From assembly GCF_003349955.1 (NCBI RefSeq), contig NZ_QLKQ01000063.1, forward strand, positions 1-44,942: a stretch of DNA of 44,942 nucleotides, read 5' to 3'. The notes below the pieces were generated by a model. It searched no databases, was not told where the DNA came from, and saw only the letters and a program-made list of their open reading frames with translations. The DNA is from Azospirillum brasilense (GTDB lineage: Bacteria; Pseudomonadota; Alphaproteobacteria; Azospirillales; Azospirillaceae). How positions within the stretch are numbered: the stretch's first letter is position 1; every line of letters begins with the position of its first letter. A program made the position numbers and the translations under genes. Below are positions 1 to 10,502 of this stretch, piece by piece.

Positions 1-1794
<1,794 letters not shown>

Positions 1795-1798
<4 letters not shown>

Positions 1799-3045
1799 AG
1801 CCGGAACCCGATCTTGGGCGGGCGGCCGTCGTCGGTTTTCCAGCCGACCACGATTCGCTCGCCTTCGGCCAGCCCATCCAGGATCTGGGCGTTGAAGCGG
1901 TCGCGCACCCCGACGCGGACCTCGCGGGTCTCGATGGCGCCGCCGCTGCCGATCAGCGTCACGCGGTGCCGCTCCGCCGCCTCGTCGGACGGTGTCAAGG
2001 CGGCCGGGGGCGGGGCAACCGGGTTCAGGGCGGCGACCGGCACCGTGACGGCGTCCTTGGCCGCGGCGGCCACGAAGAAGACCTGGGCGGTCATGTCCGG
2101 GCGCAGCTCCCCCCGGTCGTTGGCGATTTCGAACAGCGCGGTGTAGAGCACGACGCTGTTGGCGGAGCCGCCGCCTCCGGTGGCGGACGAACCGCCGTTG
2201 GCCGAGGCGGGCGGCTTCGGCGGGGCGGGCAGGATCTCCTGCAGGCGCGCGGTCCAGCGCCGTCCGGGATGGCCGAGCGTCGTGAAGTAGAGCGGCATGC
2301 CGTCCCTCAGCCGTGTCACGTCGGCCTCCGACACCTGGGTCCACACGGTCATCGCCGACAGGTCGGCGATCCTCATCAGCACCGGTGCCTCGTAGGCGGA
2401 GTTGATGGTCTGGCCCTGGCGGGCGTCCACCGCGATCAGCGTGCCGCTCATCGGCGCGTAGATGCGGGTGTAGCCGAGCTGCGCCTCGTCGGCCTGGAGG
2501 GTCGAGTCCGTCTGGCGGATCTGAGCCTGGGTGGCCTCGACCTGGGCGGCGGCGATGCGCGCCTCCATGCGGGCCTGGTCGTACGCCTCGCCGCGCCCCG
2601 ACCCGCTGCGCCGCAGCGCCGCCTGACGGGCGAGCTGGGCCTCGGCGAAGTCGGCGCGCGCCCGCTGCTCGGCCAGCAGGGCGGTCAGGCGGGCGCGTTC
2701 CGCGCGCCCGGCCTCGACCTTGGCCTGTTGAAGGGCGGGGTCGATCTCGGCCAGCAGATCGCCCTCGCGGACCATCTGCCCGACCGTCACGTGCAGCCGG
2801 GTCAACTGGCCGGACACCTGAGCGCCGACATCGACGTAGGCGCGCGGCTGGATCTTGCCGAGCGCGGTCACCGTGTCCTCGACCGTGCCGCGGCCGACCA
2901 CCGCCACCTCCGCCAAGGCGGCGGGATCGGCCGGGCGCAGCAGGGCGGCGGAGGCCAGCCCGCCGAGCACCAGCGCGGCGGCGGCGAGGCCGCGGCGGAC
3001 ACCGCGCCGGGAACCGGAAGCCGCCGCCGACCGCCGCGCCGTCAT
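1795..3045 (-). CDS. macA: MacA/HlyD-type periplasmic adaptor subunit
   Basis: Membrane fusion protein of 416 residues that should link the MacB-like transporter to an outer-membrane channel. An Arg-rich start and one hydrophobic anchor (about residues 18-36) are followed by a biotinyl-lipoyl-like half (VDVGAQVSGQLTRLHV), an Ala/Gln/Glu-rich coiled-coil hairpin (about 95-175), the second lipoyl half (IYAPMSGTLIAVDARQGQT) and beta-barrel/membrane-proximal domains. A Gly/Ser-rich insert (GGSSATGGGGSANS) in the barrel region looks like a loop expansion. The ATG overlaps the receptor stop as TGATG; an upstream in-frame GTG pair is possible but less likely. No outer-membrane TolC-like gene lies in the window, so the channel must be encoded elsewhere. 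Confidence 0.92.
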
Positions 3046-5555
3046 CACCACGTCGCCCGCAGGGACAGCAGGACGTTGCGCGGCTCGCCGTAATAGCCGG
3101 AGACGTCGATGTTGCTCAGATACTTCTTGTCGAACAGGTTGTTGACGTTCAGCGTGGCCGACACCTTGTCGGTGATCTGGTAGCGGGCCATCAGATCGAC
3201 CACCGCGTAGCCGTCGCGGTCGTAGCGCTCGGCGCCGGTCCCGGCGTAGACGTCGCCTTCCCACCGGAGATTGCCGCCCACCGTCAGGCGGTCCCAGGCG
3301 CCCGACAGGCGGTAGGTGGTGAACAGCTTGACGCTGTCGCGCGGCACATAGGTCATGATCCGCTGGCCGTCGGCGTTCTTGACCGCGCTGTGGCTGTAGC
3401 CGCCGCCGACCTGCCAGCCGGCCATCACCTCGCCGGCGATCTCCAGGTCGAAGCCCTTGCTTTCCGCGCCCTTCACCGCTCGGTAGGCCTGCGTGCCGTC
3501 CGGGGCGAAGCGGCCGGGATCGACCTCGCCCAGGTTGTTCTGCTTGATCAGGAACACGGCGGCGCTGGCGTTCAGGGCGCCGCCGAAGAACTCGGCCTTC
3601 ACGCCGGCCTCGTAGGCGTCGCCGTCCAGCGGGTCGAGGGACCGGCCGCTGGCGTCCTTGTAGTTCTGCGGCTTGAAGATGCTGGTGTAGCTGGCGTAGA
3701 CCGACCAGATGTCGGTCAGGTCGAGCACGACGCCGGCGTAGGGCGTGAACACGCCGTTCTCCGCCCGCTTGCTGTAGCTTCCCGCTCCCGCGTTCGGGCT
3801 GCTCTTCTCGATCTGCTCCCACCGGCTGATGCGGCTGCCGAGGATGACCGACAGCGCGTCGAGCGGGCGCAGGCGGGTCGCGGCGTAGGCGGCCATCTGC
3901 CGCTCGTCGGTCTGCGACCGGCCGGTCGGGTTGAGCGTCGGCTGGGCGATGCTGCCGTTCCAGGTGAAGTAGTTGGAGATCGAAGGATCGTAGCCGGGAA
4001 TGTACCAGAGCGGATGGCTGAGCCCCTCGCGCTTGGCGTAATAGCCGCTCACGCCGGCCATCAGGTCGTGCCGCCGCCCGAACAGGTCGAAGCCGCCGTT
4101 CAGGTCGGCGCTGACGGAAGTCTGCTCCAGGTCCGAATTCCAGCGGCCCGCCCAGACGCCCATGCCGGTGCCGTCGCGGTTCAGGTCGCCGCGGGTGCCG
4201 AAGCCGAGCAGGCTGTCGTACTCGCGGTTGTTGCGCTCCACGTTCAGCGTCGCCGTCCAGCCGTCCCCGAAGCGGTGCTTCAGCTCGCTGAAGATCGTCA
4301 GGTTGTCGTGCATGTGGTAGGCCCAGCGGGCGCCGCTGTTGTAGGAGCGGGGAAGGTCCGTCTTCGTCCCGTCGCTGTAGAACAGCGGGAAACCGGCGTT
4401 GGAGGCGTTGTCGGAGCGGTGTTTCTGGTACTCGACGCCGACCGTCCAGGTGGTGTCGTCGGTGACGTCGGCCTCCAGGACTCCGTAGAGCACCTTCTTG
4501 CGCCCGTGCAGGCGGTCGATGAAGCTCTCGTTGTCCTGATAGGCGCCGACGACGCGCCCGCGCAGGCGGCCGTTCCCGGTCAGCGGACCCGACAGGTCGG
4601 CCTCGCCGCGGTAGCGCTCCCAGGACCCGATCTGCCCCTCGGCGTAGCCCTGGAGGGTCGGGGTCGGGCGCTTGCGGACCAGATTGACCGAGGCCGACGG
4701 CTCGCCGATGCCGTTCAGCAGGCCGGAGGCGCCGCGCACAACCTCGACCCGGTCGAACACCGCCATGTCGGAGATGGAGTCGTCGAACCCGTACACGGTC
4801 GAGCGCGGGATGCCGTTCACCTGATAATTCGTCACCGGGAAGCCGCGGGCGTAGACCTCGTCCCCGTCGCTGCCCATCGCGCCGCGCTGCATCCGCGTCA
4901 CGCCCACCGTCTGGTTGAGCACGTCGCGGATCTCGTTCAGGCCCTGGTCCTCCATGCGCTGGCGGGTCATCACGCTGACCGACTGCGGCGTTTCGCGCGG
5001 GGACAGGTTCAGCTTGGTGGCGCTGTTGGTCGATCCGATGGTGTAGGACCCGGTTCCCTCGCTGCGGCCGGGGTCGCCGGACAGCCCGCCCTGGACCGTC
5101 ACCGGGTCGAGCACCGCCGCTCCCCCGGACTGGGCCGGCAGCTTCTCCAGCGTCACCGTGTCGGGATCGACGAAGCGGGCGATCAGGCCGGTGCCGGCCA
5201 GCAGGCGGATCAGCGCGTCCTGCGGCGCCAGGGTGCCGGTCACCCCCGGCGAGGACACGCCCTGCGCGATGTCGGAGGGGTAGAGGACCTGGAAGCCGGT
5301 GGCCTGCCCATAGGCGGCGAGCACGCCGGGCAGCGGGCCGGCGGCGATGGCGAAGCTGACGGTCCGGCCTTGCTGGGCCACCTGCGCGGGCGCCTCATGG
5401 GATGTCACGGGCGCCGCCAGGGCGCCGTGCAGCGCGGTCGACGCCAGCAGCATGCCCAACAGCGCCGGAGTCCAACCGCCCCGCAGCGTGTTCCCCCGCA
5501 CCGTGTTCCCGCGCGCCGTCTGCCCCCGCAGCCGGCGTCCCCCAACATCAATCAT
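3045..5555 (-). CDS. TonB-dependent siderophore receptor with N-terminal signalling (STN/FecA-like) domain
   Basis: Outer-membrane ferric-siderophore transducer of about 836 residues, of the FpvA/FecA class. After a signal segment (TPALLGMLLASTALHGALA) comes an STN domain with TVSFAIAAGPLPGVLAAYGQ and a secretin-like fold, then a TonB-box-like DPVTV, the plug (RETPQSVSVMTRQRMEDQGL, typical of TonB siderophore receptors) and a beta-barrel ending in an aromatic Trp. The STN domain normally contacts FecR to signal to FecI, and both genes are immediately upstream. ATG at 5555 is chosen because a Fur-box-like palindrome lies 20 bp upstream; an in-frame start at 5636 would put that box inside the gene. 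The N-terminus carries an odd repeat RGQT-RGNT-RGNT encoded by about 15-bp tandem DNA repeats. The ligand cannot be read from sequence. Confidence 0.93.
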   Translation of the reverse strand: MIDVGGRRLRGQTARGNTVRGNTLRGGWTPALLGMLLASTALHGALAAPVTSHEAPAQVAQQGRTVSFAIAAGPLPGVLAAYGQATGFQVLYPSDIAQGVSSPGVTGTLAPQDALIRLLAGTGLIARFVDPDTVTLEKLPAQSGGAAVLDPVTVQGGLSGDPGRSEGTGSYTIGSTNSATKLNLSPRETPQSVSVMTRQRMEDQGLNEIRDVLNQTVGVTRMQRGAMGSDGDEVYARGFPVTNYQVNGIPRSTVYGFDDSISDMAVFDRVEVVRGASGLLNGIGEPSASVNLVRKRPTPTLQGYAEGQIGSWERYRGEADLSGPLTGNGRLRGRVVGAYQDNESFIDRLHGRKKVLYGVLEADVTDDTTWTVGVEYQKHRSDNASNAGFPLFYSDGTKTDLPRSYNSGARWAYHMHDNLTIFSELKHRFGDGWTATLNVERNNREYDSLLGFGTRGDLNRDGTGMGVWAGRWNSDLEQTSVSADLNGGFDLFGRRHDLMAGVSGYYAKREGLSHPLWYIPGYDPSISNYFTWNGSIAQPTLNPTGRSQTDERQMAAYAATRLRPLDALSVILGSRISRWEQIEKSSPNAGAGSYSKRAENGVFTPYAGVVLDLTDIWSVYASYTSIFKPQNYKDASGRSLDPLDGDAYEAGVKAEFFGGALNASAAVFLIKQNNLGEVDPGRFAPDGTQAYRAVKGAESKGFDLEIAGEVMAGWQVGGGYSHSAVKNADGQRIMTYVPRDSVKLFTTYRLSGAWDRLTVGGNLRWEGDVYAGTGAERYDRDGYAVVDLMARYQITDKVSATLNVNNLFDKKYLSNIDVSGYYGEPRNVLLSLRATW

Positions 5556-5574
5556 CACCAAGACCCCGTCATTT

Positions 5575-5589
5575 TGCGAATGAGTTGCA
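5575..5589 (-). promoter_or_regulatory. Fur-box-like palindrome before the TonB receptor
   Basis: On the minus strand it reads TGCAACTCATTCGCA. This matches the box before fecI at 13 of 15 positions and has the 7-1-7 layout of Fur sites (TGATAATCATTATCA type). It ends 20 bp upstream of the receptor ATG, which suggests a separate iron-regulated promoter for receptor-macA-macB in addition to read-through from fecIR. Fur, rather than another iron regulator, is inferred from motif shape only. Confidence 0.6.
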
Positions 5590-5667
5590 TTTTCGTGTAT
5601 GCAAGTCACGACGTTGTCCGGCGGGAACCACCTCACCTTGATTTTGAAAAAATTTGATGCGGACCGG

Positions 5668-6615
5668 CTAGATGGAACGGATGATGACCAGACCGGGAAC
5701 GGGGCGCAGCGTGCGCAAGGGAAGCGTGCGGAGGATGGCGTTCAGGGCGGCGTCCGGCCGGCTGATGTCCACGCTGCCGTCGAAGCGCAGGCCGGCGAGC
5801 GGGCGGTCCCACAGCACGATGCGGGCGGGGTGATAGCGGTTGAGATCGGCGATCACCGCGTCGAGCGGCTGCCCCTGGAAGACCAGCCGGCCGTGCCGCC
5901 ATGCGTTCTCCACCGCCACGCCCTGGCTCAGCAGCGGGCCGGGACCATCGGGGCCATAGGACCGGCTTTGTCCGGCGGCGATGGGAAGGGGGGGCGCCAT
6001 CCCGGTGGTCAGGCTGGCCGTTCCGGACTCCACCGCCACCACCACGGAGTCCAGGCAGCGGTGCACCACGAAGCGGGCGTCGGCGGTGGCGATCCGCCCG
6101 TCGGCGCAGGTGACGACGAAGGGGCGCCCCGGGTCGGGAGCGGTGACGAAATGCGCCCGCCCCCCGGTCAGACGGACGCGCCGTTCCGCGGGGGTGAAGG
6201 CGACGGACAGCGCGCTGTCGGCGTCCAGGGTGAGGACCGAGCCGTCGTCCAGCGCCACCGTCCGCCGCTCGCCGATTCCGGTCCTCAGATCGCCCGGCCA
6301 GCCGGTCAGGACGGTCACGCCGCCCAGCGCCGCGGCGCAGGCGGCGGCACCGCCGACGGCGCCGAACGCCAGGAAGCGGCGGCGCGTCGGCGCGGCGCGG
6401 CGGTCCTTGCGCGGATCGGGCACCCGGTCCAGATCGCCCCACAGCCCGGCCAGCCGGTCGTATTCGCGGCGGTGGGCCGGATCCCGCGCCAGCCAGGCGT
6501 GAAAGGACCGGCGGTCCGCCGCGTCGGCGTCGCCGGACTCCAGGCGCACGAACCACGCCAGGGCGGCGTCCCGCGGGGTGTCCGGTAAGTCCGGCTGGTC
6601 GCGATCGCGCTCCAT
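5668..6615 (-). CDS. fecR: FecR-type anti-sigma / sigma regulator
   Basis: Inner-membrane regulator of 315 residues that relays receptor occupancy to the ECF sigma factor. The cytoplasmic DUF4880-like N-terminus has the family's conserved tryptophans (W21, W41, W59; AALAWFVRLESG). A single membrane helix lies at about 81-104 after a basic stretch, followed by the periplasmic FecR domain (ERRTVALDDGSVLTLDADSALSV, GRAHFVTAPDPGRPFVV) and a C-terminal STN-like region that should bind the receptor's signalling domain. Its ATG overlaps the sigma-factor stop as TGATG. The 112-bp gap to the receptor gene holds a Fur-box-like site. Confidence 0.93.
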   Translation of the reverse strand: MERDRDQPDLPDTPRDAALAWFVRLESGDADAADRRSFHAWLARDPAHRREYDRLAGLWGDLDRVPDPRKDRRAAPTRRRFLAFGAVGGAAACAAALGGVTVLTGWPGDLRTGIGERRTVALDDGSVLTLDADSALSVAFTPAERRVRLTGGRAHFVTAPDPGRPFVVTCADGRIATADARFVVHRCLDSVVVAVESGTASLTTGMAPPLPIAAGQSRSYGPDGPGPLLSQGVAVENAWRHGRLVFQGQPLDAVIADLNRYHPARIVLWDRPLAGLRFDGSVDISRPDAALNAILRTLPLRTLRPVPGLVIIRSI

Positions 6616-7121
6616 CACAGCGCCAGCCGGTCGCGGCAATGGGCCAGGGCCTTCATGACATGCTTCTCCACCATGCTGCGCGAGATGCCGAGGCGGGCGG
6701 CGATGTCGGCATGGCTCAAGCCATCGAATTTGTGAAGCAGAAACACCTCCCGGCAGCGCGGCGGCAGTTCGGCCATGGCCTGGCTCAGCCGCTCCAGCCG
6801 CTGCTTGTGCTCCAGCGTCGCCTCGGCGTCCGGCTCGTCCAGCGGCCGGTCGAGACCCAGCTCCGCCGGGGCGAAGCGGCGCCCCCGACGGGCTTCCGCG
6901 CGCATCCGGTCCAGCGCGATGTTGTCGGCCATGCGGTACAGGTAGGAGCGCGGGTTGTCGATCTCCGGCAGGGCGGTCAGGCTGCGCAGGCGCAGGTAGG
7001 TGTCCTGCACGACGTCCTCGGCCAGGCACAGCGACCCCAGGCGCCGGGCCAGATGGCCCGTCATCTCCTCGTAATGGTCGAGCAGCAGACCCAGCAGGGA
7101 AGACCGGTCTCGTTCAGCCAT
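6615..7121 (-). CDS. fecI: ECF sigma factor, FecI family
   Basis: RNA polymerase sigma factor of about 168 residues for iron-starvation genes. Region 2 is seen in AEDVVQDTYLRL and DNPRSYLYRMADNIALD. Region 4 with its helix-turn-helix is seen in LPPRCREVFLLHKFDGLSHADIAARL followed by GISRSMVEKHVMKAL. The start at MAERDRSS (7121) is preferred; an in-frame start at 7160 would add 13 residues and come within 14 bp of the Fur-like palindrome. It is first in the fecI-fecR-receptor-macA-macB series, the usual order for a cell-surface signalling system. Confidence 0.93.
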   Translation of the reverse strand: MAERDRSSLLGLLLDHYEEMTGHLARRLGSLCLAEDVVQDTYLRLRSLTALPEIDNPRSYLYRMADNIALDRMRAEARRGRRFAPAELGLDRPLDEPDAEATLEHKQRLERLSQAMAELPPRCREVFLLHKFDGLSHADIAARLGISRSMVEKHVMKALAHCRDRLAL

Positions 7122-7173
7122 GACCTCGGCAACACCCGTTCCCAGAACCGTGAAGGCCACTCCTAATCATGAA

Positions 7174-7188
7174 TGCGAATCATTCGCA
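7174..7188 (-). promoter_or_regulatory. Fur-box-like 7-1-7 palindrome before fecI
   Basis: TGCGAATCATTCGCA on the plus strand is a perfect 7-1-7 inverted repeat with the spacing of the Fur consensus TGATAATCATTATCA (11 of 15 identical). It lies about 53 bp upstream of the preferred fecI start, which fits iron-dependent repression of the sigma factor. RirA or Irr sites in alphaproteobacteria look different. Confidence 0.7.
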
Positions 7189-7288
7189 ATCGATAGATCG
7201 ATGGGAGGACAAATCTTTGCCATGAGACGGTGAGGGGGTGGCGGCCGGCGAACGTCCTGTTGTCGAGGGGCGTTGCGCCGTCGTTGAC

Positions 7289-7978
7289 CTACCCCTCCGG
7301 CTTGACGGTCAGCAGATAGCCGAGCCCATGGACGGTGACGATCTCCACCGCGCTTCCCGCCAGCCGGCGGCGAAGGCGCGACACCAGCACGTCGGCGGTG
7401 CGGTCCCCATACACCCACTCCCGCCCGCAGATCGCCTTGCTGATCTCCAGCCGGTCCGACGGCCGGTCGAGCGTGTGGATCAGATGGACGAGCAGCCGGC
7501 TTTCGGCCGGGGACAGGACCTCGGTCCGCCCGTCGACCGACAGCCGCCGGGTCTGGGTGTTGAGCTGAAGGGCCGTGCCGACGGTCACGACCCTGTCCTC
7601 GGGCGCTTCGCGCGGCGCGTCGATGTGTTTGGCGATGCGCGCCCGCAGCAGGGCCGGCTCGACCGGCTTGCAGATGTAGTCGAGGGCTCCCAGCCCCAGG
7701 CCGAGCAGCTGGTCGTGCGAGGCCGACAGGCTGGACAGCACGATGAAGGGCGCCCTGGCGTCGGCCTGGATGGTCTGGGCGAGCAGGAGGCCGTCGGTGT
7801 CCGGCAGCCGGCGGTCCAGGATCACCAGATCGAACCGCTGCCGTTTCAGCGCGGCCCGCGCCTGGGCGCCGTCGGCGGCGCAATGGAAGCGGTGCCCCAT
7901 CTGCGCGACCACATCCTCGACCATCAGCTGGATCAGGACGTCGTCGTCGACGAGGAGAATGTCGGCGGTCTCGGTCAC
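7289..7978 (-). CDS. OmpR/TorR-family response regulator
   Basis: Response regulator of 229 residues. The receiver domain has an acidic cluster D11-D13, phospho-acceptor D55 in LVILDRRLPDTDG and the conserved Lys in YICKPVEP. The C-terminal winged helix (about 130-229) contains SPAESRLLVHLIHTL, RTADVLVSRLRRRLA and a TVHGLGYLL wing, which resembles TorR. The GTG start overlaps the kinase stop by 4 nt (GTGA), so the two are co-translated partners. Divergence from the tor-like operon and the direct repeats at 10398-10417 suggest it controls that operon; this is inference. Confidence 0.9.
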   Translation of the reverse strand: MTETADILLVDDDVLIQLMVEDVVAQMGHRFHCAADGAQARAALKRQRFDLVILDRRLPDTDGLLLAQTIQADARAPFIVLSSLSASHDQLLGLGLGALDYICKPVEPALLRARIAKHIDAPREAPEDRVVTVGTALQLNTQTRRLSVDGRTEVLSPAESRLLVHLIHTLDRPSDRLEISKAICGREWVYGDRTADVLVSRLRRRLAGSAVEIVTVHGLGYLLTVKPEG

Positions 7979-10299
7979 GCTGAGGCGTCCTCCGCGAAGC
8001 GGTCCCGCCAATCCGGCGGCAGGGAGCATGCGAGCAGGGCGCCATGCTCGTTCGCCCGCGTCGCCGCGTCGACGGCGCCATCCTCGTGCGCCGCTTCGAT
8101 CCGGCGCAGCCGGCCGGCGATTGCGTCCAGGCCGAAGGTCGCCGCTCCGCTCGCCAGCTTGTGGGCGAGGGCGGCGAGGGCGGCGTTCCGTTCCGCCGGG
8201 TCCGCAGCCTCCAGCATCGTCCGGAACTCCGTCCATCCGCGGGTGAACGCCTCCGCCATCCGCCGCCGGGCGGTCGGCGACAGGCCGTCGAGCAGCCCGC
8301 CGCCCGCGCCCGCCGCCGGGCGCGCCGTCTTGCCGTGGATGGCTTTTCCCAGCGCGGTCGCGTCCAGCGGCTTCTCCAGGATGGCCTGGAACAGCCCGGC
8401 GTCCTCGGGTGAGGCGCGGACCCAATCGGCGTTGGCGCTCAACAGGATGATCGAGGCCTCCGCCAACGCCGGATCGCGGCGGATCTCGCGGGCGAAGTCC
8501 GGTCCGGTGCCGTCGGGCAACCGGTAATCGAGGAGGAAGACGCCATAGGCGTCCGGGGCCGCCAGCAGCAGGGCGCGCGCCTGCTCCAGGGTCTGGGCGT
8601 GGTCCACCGACAGGCCCATGCGCTCCAGCATGGCGGCGGTGACCTGGGCGTTGATCGGGTCGTCGTCGACCAAGAGGCAGTTCTGGTGGAGACGGTCCTC
8701 CGGCGCGCCGGGGCGGGCGGGCCGCTCCGCCGGGGATGCCGCGGCCAGCGGCAGGCGCACCTCGACGGCGGCGCCCTCCGCCGGGTCGAGGACGGCGATG
8801 CGGCCCCCGAGAGCCAGCGTCATCCGCTGCGCGATGGCCAGGCCGAGCCCGCACCCGTTCTGTCCCGTCCGGCGCGGCCGCAACCCGGCGGGCTCGTGCG
8901 CCAGCATGTCGCGGATCTCCTCGGGCATGCCCGGCCCATGGTCGGCGACCTGGAAGACCAGCGTGCCGTCCTCCGCCCGCAGGCCGACCAGAACCCCGCG
9001 GCCGTCGTCGTGGCGCAGGGCGTTCTGGATCAGGTTGCCCAGGACCTGCTGGGTCATCGACCAGTCCAGCCGGACATGCTCCGGCAGGTCGGGCGACATC
9101 TCCAGCCGCAGGGGCACGCCCTGCCGGCGGGCGGGAATGTCCTTGATCCGCACCAGATCGCCCAGGGCCTCGCGCAGGCACACCGCGACCGGGCGCGGTT
9201 GCGGCGCCTGATGCTCGAAGCGCGAGAAGCTCAGCACATTCTCCAGGGTCGTGTTCAGCGACCGCGCCGCGATGTCCAGCAGCCCGACCAGCTCCTCCTG
9301 CTTGTCCGGGCTGGCCCCTTTCATCAGGCTTGCCGCGCCCAGGACGCTGTGGAGCGGCGCGCGGATCTCATGGGACATCGCCGCGAGGAAAAGCGACATG
9401 GTGCGCTCCGCCTCGCGCGCCCGGCCGATCGCCTGATGATGCTCGGTCACGTCGTGCAGAAGCATGATCTGCCAGCGTTCCAGCTTGTGCACCGTGTCCT
9501 CGACGGTCCGCAGGCGGATGTCGAAGCAGCGGCTGCCCTGGCGGGTCTGCATCCAGATCGAACGCCATTCCGTGCCGGGGGTGGCGACGATCTGGTCCAC
9601 CACCGCCTGGAGTTCGCTGCGGTGCGGTTGCAGGGCCAGACGGTAGGTCAGGGCGCCGGCCTCCGACATGTCCAGGAAGAATTGCAGGGCCGCCTGGTTG
9701 GCGGTCAGCAGCTCGCCGTCCTCCTCCAGGATGAACACCGGGTTGCGCAGGCTTTCCAGCGCGGCGAAATACTGGTCGCGCTCGCGGGTCAGCCGGCGCA
9801 GGCTGTCGCTCAACGCCGCCTCTTGCGGCGCGACGACCGCCCAGGGGGCCAACATCGCCAGCTCGACCTCGTCGAAGAAATCGTCGAGCCTCGCCCGGAA
9901 GGCGCCGTCGCTGTCGCCGTCGCCGCCGAACTCCCGCGCGCCGTCCGGCAGGTCGCCCAGCCGGTTGCGATAGGCGCGCCGGTACAGCTTGAGCAAGCCG
10001 TTGTTCAGTTCCAGCGGGATTCCCGCGTCGTGGTGCGCCTGCGCGATGTGGCGGAGCCGGTCGAAACGCGGGTCGGTGCGATAGTTGTTGTGGCCGCTGT
10101 GCCCATCCCGGCGCAACGGATCGGACAGATAGGCGGCAAGGCTGTCGTTGAGCGCCACGGTGGCTTCGGTCCAGGCCGCCCGCATGGAGCTGGTCTGGTC
10201 GGCATAGCCCTTCTGCTTGGCCAGCCGGATGATCTCATCGACCAGCGCGTCGCATTCGGCCCGAAGGGCGTCGGCCAACCACTCGACCCGCCGGTTCAT
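7975..10299 (-). CDS. Cytoplasmic hybrid sensor histidine kinase (PAS-HisKA-HATPase-REC-HPt)
   Basis: Unorthodox kinase of about 774 residues with no membrane helix. Positions below are counted from the GTG at 10305. Residues 1-155 form an unrecognised helical domain, followed by a PAS-like domain (about 180-290; FILEEDGELLTANQAALQFF). The H-box MSHEIRAPLHSV has His312, the N-box is NLIQNALRHDDG, and the G-boxes are DHGPGMP and GCGLGLA. A receiver follows (D593 in LLDYRLPDG, Lys in ILEKPLD), then an HPt domain with AHKLASGAATFG (His715). This is the TorS/ArcB phosphorelay order, but without TorS's periplasmic sensor, so the signal should be cytoplasmic. ATG 10299 and GTG 10305 are both possible starts; a GAGGG lies upstream of each. 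No torT-like gene is present. Confidence 0.92.
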   Translation of the reverse strand: MNRRVEWLADALRAECDALVDEIIRLAKQKGYADQTSSMRAAWTEATVALNDSLAAYLSDPLRRDGHSGHNNYRTDPRFDRLRHIAQAHHDAGIPLELNNGLLKLYRRAYRNRLGDLPDGAREFGGDGDSDGAFRARLDDFFDEVELAMLAPWAVVAPQEAALSDSLRRLTRERDQYFAALESLRNPVFILEEDGELLTANQAALQFFLDMSEAGALTYRLALQPHRSELQAVVDQIVATPGTEWRSIWMQTRQGSRCFDIRLRTVEDTVHKLERWQIMLLHDVTEHHQAIGRAREAERTMSLFLAAMSHEIRAPLHSVLGAASLMKGASPDKQEELVGLLDIAARSLNTTLENVLSFSRFEHQAPQPRPVAVCLREALGDLVRIKDIPARRQGVPLRLEMSPDLPEHVRLDWSMTQQVLGNLIQNALRHDDGRGVLVGLRAEDGTLVFQVADHGPGMPEEIRDMLAHEPAGLRPRRTGQNGCGLGLAIAQRMTLALGGRIAVLDPAEGAAVEVRLPLAAASPAERPARPGAPEDRLHQNCLLVDDDPINAQVTAAMLERMGLSVDHAQTLEQARALLLAAPDAYGVFLLDYRLPDGTGPDFAREIRRDPALAEASIILLSANADWVRASPEDAGLFQAILEKPLDATALGKAIHGKTARPAAGAGGGLLDGLSPTARRRMAEAFTRGWTEFRTMLEAADPAERNAALAALAHKLASGAATFGLDAIAGRLRRIEAAHEDGAVDAATRANEHGALLACSLPPDWRDRFAEDASA

Positions 10300-10397
10300 C
10301 CGCACCCATCCCTCGGCCGTTGCAGCGTCCGAGGCTCCCGACCCCGGCTCCAGACGGCCAGCTTACGGCCGGTGCGGCCGGTGTAAAGGGCGTCGTC

Positions 10398-10417
10398 GTT
10401 TACATCGCGTTTACATC
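10398..10417. promoter_or_regulatory. 11-bp-spaced direct repeats, candidate response-regulator operator
   Basis: GTTTACATC occurs twice with exactly 11 bp between starts (10398 and 10409). An inverted partial copy (TGTAAAG, 10382-10388) lies 10 bp to the left. Direct repeats with 10-11-bp phasing are the usual OmpR/TorR-family operator form. The site is in the 197-bp divergent region between the kinase gene and the tor-like operon, about 85 bp before the cytochrome start. Confidence 0.55.
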
Positions 10418-10502
10418 TTGCTCACAGGCGTGACGCCTATGGGGCCTCCCCCGTCGCTACGCTGCTTCCATCGGTCGGTACCATTCGAAGGAAGCACACG
10501 AC

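Noticed and set aside
3390..5657. 755-residue open frame on the plus strand over the TonB receptor
   Set aside because: It is the shadow of the receptor gene caused by third-position GC bias. Composition is Val/Ala/Gly/Gln/Arg/His-rich with no fold motif, and the receptor on the opposite strand is unmistakable.
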